64,000 nucleotides of DNA from positions 54,961,492-55,025,491 of the forward strand of contig CM054155.1 in NCBI GenBank assembly GCA_028751875.1, written 5' to 3'. The notes under the pieces were generated by a model that was not told where the DNA came from, did no database searches, and was given only the letters and a program-made list of their open reading frames with translations. This DNA comes from Rapana venosa. Lineage: Eukaryota > Mollusca > Gastropoda > Neogastropoda > Muricidae. The position numbers and the translations under genes are program-made. Shown piece after piece: positions 56,490 through 64,000 of this stretch. Position 1 is the first letter of the stretch. Every line of letters begins with the position of its first letter.

Positions 56490-57170
56490 GTACCCCAGAT
56501 GTGTGTGGGGGTTGTGGGGGTGTCGGTGGGGGGGGTGGGGTGGGGTGTGATCGTGTGGGTGGGGTGGTGGGGTGTGTGTGGGGGGGGTGGGGGTGTTTAT
56601 GCTGTGTGTTGTGCTTAGCGTGATGCTGTAAGTGTGTGGTGAGGTTAAGTGTTGTGTATGTGTGTGGGTGGTTTTGTGTGATGGAGGCGGGGTGGTCCTT
56701 GCTTACAGCACACGTATGGCTATACAGACTTTTAGCGTTTGTGTGTGTGTGTGTGGTGTGTGTGTGGGGTGTGTGTGAGTCGGTGTGTGTGTGTGGGTGT
56801 GTGGGGGTGGGTGTGGTGCGTGTGTATGCTGTGGTTTGGAGGAGGGGTGGTCCCTTGCTTACAGTATCATTCTCAGTCATGCTATAAGACTTTTTGTGTT
56901 TGGTTGTGTTGTGTGTGTGTGTGTGGGTAGTGTGAGGCTCGTGTGTGTGTTATGAGGAGGGGCTGGTCCTTGCTTATCAGACAGTACGCCTTATATCCAG
57001 CCGTTGTGTGTATGTGTGTGTGTGTGTGTGGTGTGTGGGTGTGGTGTGTGTGTGTGTGTGTGTGTGTGTTGGTGTGTGTGTGTGTGTGTTCGTGTGTTGT
57101 GTTGTGTGGTCAAACGTTCCTTTCCAGCACAATGCTATGCTGTCTAAGCACATGTTGGTGTGTGTGTGTG
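56490..57170. repeat. TG/GGTG-rich simple sequence with short unique spacers
   Basis: TGTGTGG, GGGGTGG and TGTGTG tracts separated by related spacers with 'ggtccttgcttaca' (about 56,695, 56,850 and 56,965), so a longer unit (about 110-160 bp) is repeated about three times. The Cys/Val open frames are simple-repeat readings. Confidence 0.8.
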
Positions 57171-57171
57171 T

Positions 57172-57770
57172 GTTAGCATCCATTTCTGTGGTAATTGTTA
57201 ATATGTTCCGATACGACATTGTTAACAGTCAGCTCTGTACTTACTTAAGGGCATCCGTTCTGTGGAATTGATAAACAGCTTTTTAACGACCTGTTGCATA
57301 ACATCTTTGAATATGCTAATTGTTATCCTTTCCTATGCAAAGTTGTTTAGCATCTTGCTTGTTCTAATAGTAGCATTATATCTGTGCAACTTGGGCGCCC
57401 TTTCCTGTGGCTAATTGTAACATTCTTACGGCTAAATGGTGCCATTCATAGCTTGCTCATGTAACATACTTAGAGTGCTTATTGGTAGTATTCCTTAGGT
57501 GCCTAATTGTTCTAACGAGCCTTAATGTTCTAATTTTAGTATCCTTTCCTCGCTAGTTGTCTAGCATCCTTTCCTAAGCTATTGTTTAGCATGCTTAATG
57601 TACTTAATGCTTATACTATCCCCTACTAACTTCTTAACATCCCTGATATGTAGGTTTTTTGTTAAGCATTCTCTTTTGTGCTAATTGTCCAACATCTCAT
57701 CTGTGCCTATCTTCATTCGCTATTCACTGTATTGCTTTATTAGTTTAGGGAGGGCGTGGTAGCTTGCTGT
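57172..57770 (+). repeat. Minisatellite M3 (unit C)
   Basis: Counterpart of 37,690-38,270 ('ttctgtggtaattgttaa', 'ctcgctagttgt'). Confidence 0.88.
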
Positions 57771-57779
57771 GTTAGTATC

Positions 57780-58845
57780 CATCCTGGTGTTACTTTCTGT
57801 ACGCTTGCTGTCTACTGTGCTTTGTATCCTTAAATCTTACTATTCTCGGTTGCACTCTGCGCGCTTGTAGCTCGGTTTGTGTTGTCCATCACCGCGCGCT
57901 GTGTTTGCTTTGTCTGTGTATCCTTCTGTGCTGCTGGTGTGCATCCTTTGCCTGTGTTGCTTTGTTTTCCTTTTGGTGCTTTGCTTGTTTCCCTTGTATG
58001 TTTTTCGCTCTGTATCATTGTGCGTTACTTTCTTTGAGTATCCTTGCTGTCTTGGCTTACAACCTTGCAATCGTGCTTTGCATCCTTGCTAATCTTACTT
58101 GATCCTCTGTGCGCTTTGTATCTTTGCTATCTTGTCTTTGTATCCTTGCATCATGCTTCTGCATCCTTGCTGTGCGGCTTATATCCTTGCTATCTGCTTT
58201 GCATCCTTGCTTTGGAATCCTTGCTGTGCTGCGTTGTATCTTTGCCGGTTTGCTTTTGTTTGCATTTTTCTGTGCCTACATTGTATCCCTTTGAGTGTTG
58301 CTTTGCTTGTGTCCTTGCTGTGTTCCGTTTTATCCTTGCTGTGTTCACTTTCTTTTGTATCCTTGCTTGTGTCACTTTGTCATCCTTGCTGTGATTACCT
58401 TTTTATCCTTGCTGGGCAACGTTTCTGTTATCCTTCTGTGGTATACTTTGCGTATCCTTGCTGTGTCTACTTTTGTCTCATTGCTGTTGTAACTTCTTTG
58501 TATCCTTGCTGACTTACATTGTATCTTAATGCTGTGGTTACTTTCTTTGTAGCTTGCTGTGTTTACTTTCTTTCTGTATCCTTGCTGTGTAACTTTCTTT
58601 GTATCATGCTGTGTTACTTTCTTTGTACTTCGCCTGTGTAACTTTCGTTGTATACCTTGCTGTCTTACTTTGTATCTTTGCTGTGTATTGGTACCCTTCT
58701 GTGTAACTTTTCTTTGTATCTTGCTGTGTTTTCTTTGTGATCCTTTGCCTGGCAACTTTCATCTTGTACCCTTCTTGTGTTACTTCTGTCAGCATCGTTG
58801 CTTTGCTACTTTGTTATTCTTGCTGAGGTGCTTTTCAACTCTGGG
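57780..58845 (+). repeat. Minisatellite M4, uninterrupted (unit C)
   Basis: Continuous array with TATCCTTGCTGTG units. It lacks the LINE that splits this array in unit B. The junction site is around 58,276-58,284 ('ctacattgtatccctttga'). Confidence 0.88.
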
Positions 58846-58849
58846 TCAG

Positions 58850-59215
58850 GTACCTGTGTTAGCATTCTGCATGTTCTCGATCGTTTGGGTCATTTTCTGC
58901 CATATTGCTGTGTTTACTTCCTTTCTGCCATGTTGCTGTGTTAGCATTTCTGCCATATTGCTGTATTAGCTCATATCTGCCCATGTTACGGTGTTAGCAA
59001 TTCTGCCAGTTTGCTGTTTAGCATTTCAGGCTATGTGCTGTGGGGGGGGGCGGTTACCAATATCTGCCATGTCGACTGTGATTAGCATTTCTCTGCCAGG
59101 TTGATGTCGGTGTTAGCATTTCTGCCACTGTTGCTGTGTTAGCTATCATCTGCCGCTGCCATGTTGCTGTGTTAGCATTTCTGCCTATGCTTGCTGTGTT
59201 AGAGCCCTTTTCTGT
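58850..59215 (+). repeat. Minisatellite M5 (unit C)
   Basis: Counterpart of 42,736-43,270, with GTTAGCATTTCTGCC units, indel-rich and shorter. Confidence 0.88.
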
Positions 59216-60025
59216 CACATTTCCTTAGTTTGTATAAATGGTCCTGTTCCAGTATCCTTGTTAATATCACTGTTAGCATTCCTGTCCTTTCCAGTTTGAC
59301 TATAATTGGCTATATGCGCTTGCCATGTGCATTGGTTTATTTTGTCATTTAACAAGTTAGCTGACGCCTTTCTTCAACTTACAATGTTTAAGTGTCATAT
59401 TTGTTACAGTTCTACTATGTGCATTGGAATTTTCTCCCATGCACTTATAAAGCATAGACGTTCAACACTACAACTTCCTTTCAAAGACAGAATACTGTAC
59501 ATCTCTCAGAGATCACAAACTGTTCTACCATGTGACCTTTGTGTAAACGGAACGATGATCTGATTACACTCATATTTATATGTCCAGCTTTAATGAGAAA
59601 AATGGCAATATAATACCTCTTGATAAACACCAACAGTGTTGGAATTAAATGTATTTTAATTAATTGTAGAAAGATAACCTGTCTACTCATTAGTTCGTTT
59701 CTCGGATAATAACTCTAATCGGAAAACAGTCTCCCGACCTCTTTTGGTCAGCTCCATGATCAGCGTTAAAAATTACCGCCCTCTTTAACACCCACCAGTC
59801 GTTCTTTTCTCTATTCATTTTGCCTGAAATGTTAGTTATCTGTTGAATACAATAACCGTTTTTGCTCTCTTTAACAACTTCAGCGATTGGTGTGTTTCAG
59901 CTTCTGTTCTACATCTTAGACTGTTGAGCATGTTTTGACAGTTAGTTACTGCTGTGTGTTGCATTTCATATACGTCCATGGGGTTTTGCGAATAAAGTGT
60001 CCTCTGCCCTACTTCTCCAGTGTAT
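59216..60025. other. Unique unit sequence, no gene (unit C)
   Basis: Matches 43,271-44,054 with scattered indels. Confidence 0.6.
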
Positions 60026-60029
60026 ACTC

Positions 60030-60115
60030 TGTGTGTGTGTGTGTCTGGTTGTGGTGTCTGTGTGTGTGTGTGTCGTGTGTGTGTGTTGTGTGGTGTGTAT
60101 GTGTGTGTGTGTGTA
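60030..60115. repeat. (TG)n microsatellite (unit C)
   Basis: Counterpart of 44,055-44,168. No LINE insertion is present. Confidence 0.9.
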
Positions 60116-60529
60116 ACTCTGTCAGACGAGCGTGGCTTTGTCCAGTATGATTTCCATGTGTCTGTCGTGCGTGCTATAACGCATCTGTGGCTTCTCAAAA
60201 AGAGCCCCATTAGTTTCTTTCTTTTCCTGCGTATCCATATGGATGTGTTTCCCTGTCATAGAAGCTTTTCTTCTCCTAGATTTTTGCCAAGGACAACTCT
60301 CTTGCTGCTGTGGATTCTTTTAACAAGGCCTGAATTCATGCTGTGTTGCACACAGGACCTCATTTCCGTGGGTTTTAACTTAAACATTTAGCAGCCCAGA
60401 CCACCACTGACAGCCACGGTGGAGTGAGGACAAAGTTAGGGTGCAAAGTTGAGATCGAACCTGTACTTCTAGATTTCCTAAGGTAGGCACTTACCTGTAG
60501 AACAACGATATGAAGAAGTGGTGCAGGCT

Positions 60530-61130
60530 AAGAACTCACCTGAGGACTGGCCTATACCATGAACTTCACAGAGTGAGCTGCCTATACCACTGAACTCATA
60601 CACGATGGGCCTATGCCATGAACTCACTCTGATGAGTGGCCTATACCATGATAACTCACTGACGGAGTTGGCCTATACCATGAACTCCACGAGGAGTGGC
60701 CTATACACCATTACAGTGACTAAGTCGAAAAGCACTACATCCATGACACTAACAAGCCTGACCATTTACAATGAAATCTCTTGGAGAGACAACGCCATGG
60801 ACTCATTGAGAAGTGGCCAATACCATGAACTCAAGTACTGAGAAGTGCCTTACCCATTGACTCAGTACGAAAGTGGCTCCTACCAGAACTCATTCTGAGG
60901 AGTGAACTATGCCCATAAACTCAGCACTGAGGAGAGGCCTATGTCATGAACATCAGTTCTGAGGGAACACTCATGCGCATGAATTCACTACTGAGGAGAT
61001 CGCCGTTACCAAGAAGTCGTACTGAGGAGCTATGCACTCTCTACTGAGGAGTGGCCTATACCATGAACTCAAAGGAGCAGACTAGGCATGACTCACCTAG
61101 GAGTAACAATATGCCATGGACTGACTGAGA
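60530..61130 (+). repeat. Minisatellite M1 (unit C)
   Basis: The same 28-bp units and the same diverged middle block, with random one-base insertions breaking the period. Confidence 0.9.
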
Positions 61131-61336
61131 TGATTTATGCTAGAGATCTGACAGTAACAGGTTTCGAGCCCCTCTGAGACCGCCACATTGCAACCCACTA
61201 AAACCAGTTTCCAATATTGAGCTTTTCGCTGATCATTTTCCATCACACTACTTTACAAAGGTCAGGTTTTTTTACTGCATTTTCATAAATTCATACTATC
61301 AGAAGCAACTCAGTTTCGTTCTGCACTATCACTATC

Positions 61337-61338
61337 AC

Positions 61339-61369
<31 letters not shown>
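61337..61369. repeat. (CA)n microsatellite at a unit junction
   Basis: CA tract joining the equivalent of 45,325 on its left to the equivalent of about 29,340-29,372 on its right. Confidence 0.9.
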
Positions 61370-61370
<1 letters not shown>

Positions 61371-61616
61371 GAGGCATACCCTTGAACCTTGAAACTTCAA
61401 AATTACCACCTCTTTATTGGATGCCAAAAAGCATCAGGTTTTTACTGTGGCGGACGTTGAGCCATCTACTCACAGCTCACCTTGTTGGAGCTGGTCAGAG
61501 CCTGAGAACGGGGTACATACCTTTCTCTTTAATCTGATTAAAGTATCTTCCAGAAGAATTTAGTCAGGAACGCACTGTACTGACTAATAGCTATGACTGA
61601 TTGCATACTGCTTCAG

Positions 61617-62044
61617 TGATTGCCTTAGAAGGAGGTATTTACCTCTTCCAACCCAGTACCAACTCATGGAAACTGGGGACACTGCTCAATTCGGCTCAAG
61701 ATATTATCCGCTCCAAGTTTCCATCTATGTCCTCTGAAATGGCCACAAATGATAGCTCTTTTCAAACAGCAGCCCGAGATGGCTCCGCTTTACAAGGTCA
61801 GTGCACACAGGTGATATCTCCGGCAGCTTGGCAACATGTTCCTTTACTTTTGGCAGAATGAGGGTTTGTCGGCTGCACATGGAAGAATACGTCCAGTACT
61901 TCACTTCTTGGTCATACAACTCGATCTTCACTGCTCCATAGCACCCCGGTTTGGAGCGCAGATTTAGCTTCTGTTGTTTAACAAGATAGGTGGAAAAGCT
62001 ATCTTTCTTCTTTCAGAGGCACATAGGCTGCAATCCTATTTGGA
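61617..62044 (+). pseudogene. Domain-1 exon, unit C copy, frame broken
   Basis: After a retained acceptor ('actgcttcag', ending 61,616) it reads IALEGGIYLFQPSTNSWK and then RSKFPSM, against ALEEGGIYTCQPSTTSWK in unit B. Frameshifts follow, and the donor GTAAGT has become GAGTCAG. The first Cys is lost (YLF for YTC). Either this copy is dead or the errors of this segment hide the real sequence. Confidence 0.75.
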
Positions 62045-62315
62045 GTCAGTCACTTTGTGAAGTTTTGTACGTAAACTGCGAGACTGTGTGTTGTGTGGTC
62101 GTTTGTGCACCGCGTGTAATGAGCGTGTGGTGTCGTGTTCTCCTCTCGTGTGTGTTGTGTGTGTGTGTGGTGTGTGTGGTGGATAATAAACTACGCGCGT
62201 GACGTGTATGGTAAATTTCGTTTTTAATATCGTCTTCTACAGTTGTGATAGTAGACCAAAGAAGAGGGAGCTCATAGTGTGTGGGAAAAGGAACCTGATA
62301 CTATCTATAAGGGAT

Positions 62316-62600
62316 AGGTAAGAGGCCCATAACCTATAAGGCAAGGGGAACGAGCCCGTCCAGAGACACTTCCACTCTCGAGGGGCCCAGCCTACTTGAG
62401 GCCGGCGCCCATCCTCCTCTCTCTCCGGCTATTCACTTCCCTGACCGTTAAGAGGGGCAGGTACCGATTACAGCTGAGGGAACTGTTCTGAAAGCAAGGC
62501 GTGCAAACGGTCCACCCATTACAACTTGTAACCACGCGCGACGATGCTTAACTGGCTGGGGAATGCGAAGTGCTTCTCCGCAGACCACTGGAGCTATCCT
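62316..62600 (-). mobile_element. SINE-X copy in unit C
   Basis: It matches 5,034-5,322 in full with indels. TATCTATA-type sequence flanks it on both sides (about 62,301-62,308 and 62,608-62,615). Unit B has a single 'ttatctatacaa' at 30,185-30,196 and no SINE, so the target duplication and the empty site agree. Confidence 0.82.
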
Positions 62601-63158
62601 CATCCATATCTATACTCCTGACAATAACGAAAAGAATGCTTTGTTAAGTTCTAACGGAGCTTACAATGGTCAGGAAGTAAATTGCATTTCCTGATCTCAC
62701 CTAACTAAACACTGACATTTAAATAAGAATAAAAAATATTTTACTACATAAACCATACTTCAAAAGTGAGGAAAAATACTAAAGGCATGTCTGAAAAAAA
62801 ATATTTTGAGACTCTAAACAAATTCAAAACAACATAAAACCCCTTTTCAACCAATCTTAAGGATCAAATAGAATTATAAGGCACTGTATTAAGCATCTTT
62901 ATATGTCAAAGTAATCCTTACCACATCCACGAAGAGGACGCGGCAACACCTCTTTTAAAACAGGTCAGCTATGTCTGAGCCGACTGCAAAACTTCCTTTG
63001 GAGAAGATACCGTCAGACCAGTACGGGACTTTGCGTTCAATCTCGACACTCTAATAATATTATAAAAGTAGGTCCTATTTTTCATAATTAATGTTCATTC
63101 TCCGCATTACATGCAAAATGCATTTCATGCATTCTTGTCTTGAAACCAATTCAAATTC

Positions 63159-63383
63159 CTCCAAAAAACCCAAAGAAATCATATTGCTTTAAAATGCAGT
63201 AAATAACGTTTTTCTACGTTTCTCAACAAAAACCCGTTTACACTCGTAAAAACAACGTTCATGTGTCTTAGACATCAAATCAACTTCCTCACACTGCAAA
63301 ATAAGTTTTGTTGTGCTTTTAACATCAAACACACCGTTCACGGCGATATGTAAAAATACCACACACACACATCACACACACAC

Positions 63384-63430
<47 letters not shown>

Positions 63431-64000
63431 CACACACACACCACACAACACACACACACACCACACACACACTCACATTTACTAAGGATGAAGAATAAAC
63501 CAGGTCCCGTGTGGAACGCCTAGAATATCTTGTGCACATAGTAAAACGCGTTTTGCTATTCGGAAGAGTGGCCAATTTTGTATCGGGGAATCGGATGACA
63601 AAATGGACAAATCTCGCATATACATGGTGGTGTGGATGTAAAAAGACACATGAGTGAGCTTTATAGCTGCTTCTCCTCGAAATGAACAGAATAAAATCAA
63701 GTGAAAACAAATAAAAACACGCCGCACTGCACACACACTCACATACACAACACCACTCACACACACACACACACACACACAACACACACACACAACACCA
63801 GACACTCACCACACACACACACACATTTTGCAGAACACAGAGCAACGTTTGTTTGACAAGTTAAAAGAGCTGGAGGTCCCGTGGGACAGAGCGTAAAACA
63901 TCTAACCGGAGACATGACAAACAAAAGAGAACCCACATCATCCTTTAGAAAAAGGAAGAACACGCTAAAGCACTCTCAAAGCTCCACCCATCATGGCACT
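63159..64000 (+). other. Unit D start: exact copy of 46,775-47,616
   Basis: Wherever I compared them, the 842 bases to the end of the window are identical to 46,775-47,616, including CA tract lengths and apparent sequencing errors. It contains a CA tract (63,359-63,478), repeat R (63,489-63,714) and more CA-rich sequence (63,725-63,830). There are no genes. Confidence 0.9.

Larger units (their letters stand above)
46775..63158 (+). other. Unit C of the duplicated locus, indel-rich
   Basis: It is collinear with unit B from intron 2 (about 30,710) to the CA tract near 45,325, then joins through CA repeats (61,337-61,369) back to the exon 2 region (29,372 equivalent). Compared with A and B it has scattered one- and two-base insertions and deletions in every kind of sequence, including minisatellite units. 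This pattern looks like uncorrected long-read sequence. It measures exactly 16,384 bases to the start of the next copy. Confidence 0.75.

Overview
This is a eukaryotic, intron-containing and repeat-rich window with no bacterial-style gene organisation. Three things fit a marine invertebrate: tRNA-headed SINEs, several non-LTR retrotransposon lineages (L2/Rex1-like, RTE/BovB-like, I-like with RNase H), and an animal-type 5S rRNA sequence. The 5S variant and a secreted, cysteine-rich, probably Ig-like gene make a gastropod mollusc my best guess. That is inference, not proof.

The layout is one locus repeated. Unit A (about 1-20,000), unit B (about 24,560-46,774) and unit C (46,775-63,158) carry the same non-repetitive sequence in the same order but differ by insertions and deletions. 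A fourth start, D (63,159 to the end), is a base-perfect copy of the first 842 bases of C, exactly 16,384 bases further on. Unit B is the readable and most complete copy. It holds a gene with a signal-peptide exon (25,129-25,183), two cysteine-rich domain exons (29,592-29,991 and 32,886-33,287), and a possible short terminal exon (37,059-37,192), joined by phase-1 introns. Units A and C hold broken versions. Both have lost the same ~770 bp, which includes most of the second domain exon. Both also carry the same SINE insertion and the same RTE fragment, at sites that are empty in B.

Region by region: 1-1,583 unit A, upstream and first intron; 1,584-8,440 two RTE-like elements placed 5' end to 5' end with a SINE between them; 8,399-14,530 more of unit A in a badly corrupted consensus (homopolymer smearing); 14,556-17,130 microsatellites, a LINE 3' fragment and a 28-bp minisatellite; 17,715-24,500 L2-like fragments and SINE-like repeats; 24,560-46,774 unit B with the gene, a 5S rRNA/tRNA-SINE composite, an L2-like element in intron 1, a second L2-like element inside a minisatellite, and five minisatellite arrays; 46,775-63,158 unit C, indel-rich, with an extra I-like LINE; 63,159-64,000 the start of D.

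Apart from the candidate secreted protein, the coding material is retrotransposon remains. Many long open frames here are readings of (CA)n tracts, minisatellites or corrupted consensus and are not genes. The most interesting points are the SINEs that join tRNA-like and 5S rRNA sequence, the set of empty sites that orders the unit copies, and signs that parts of the assembly are artefactual.
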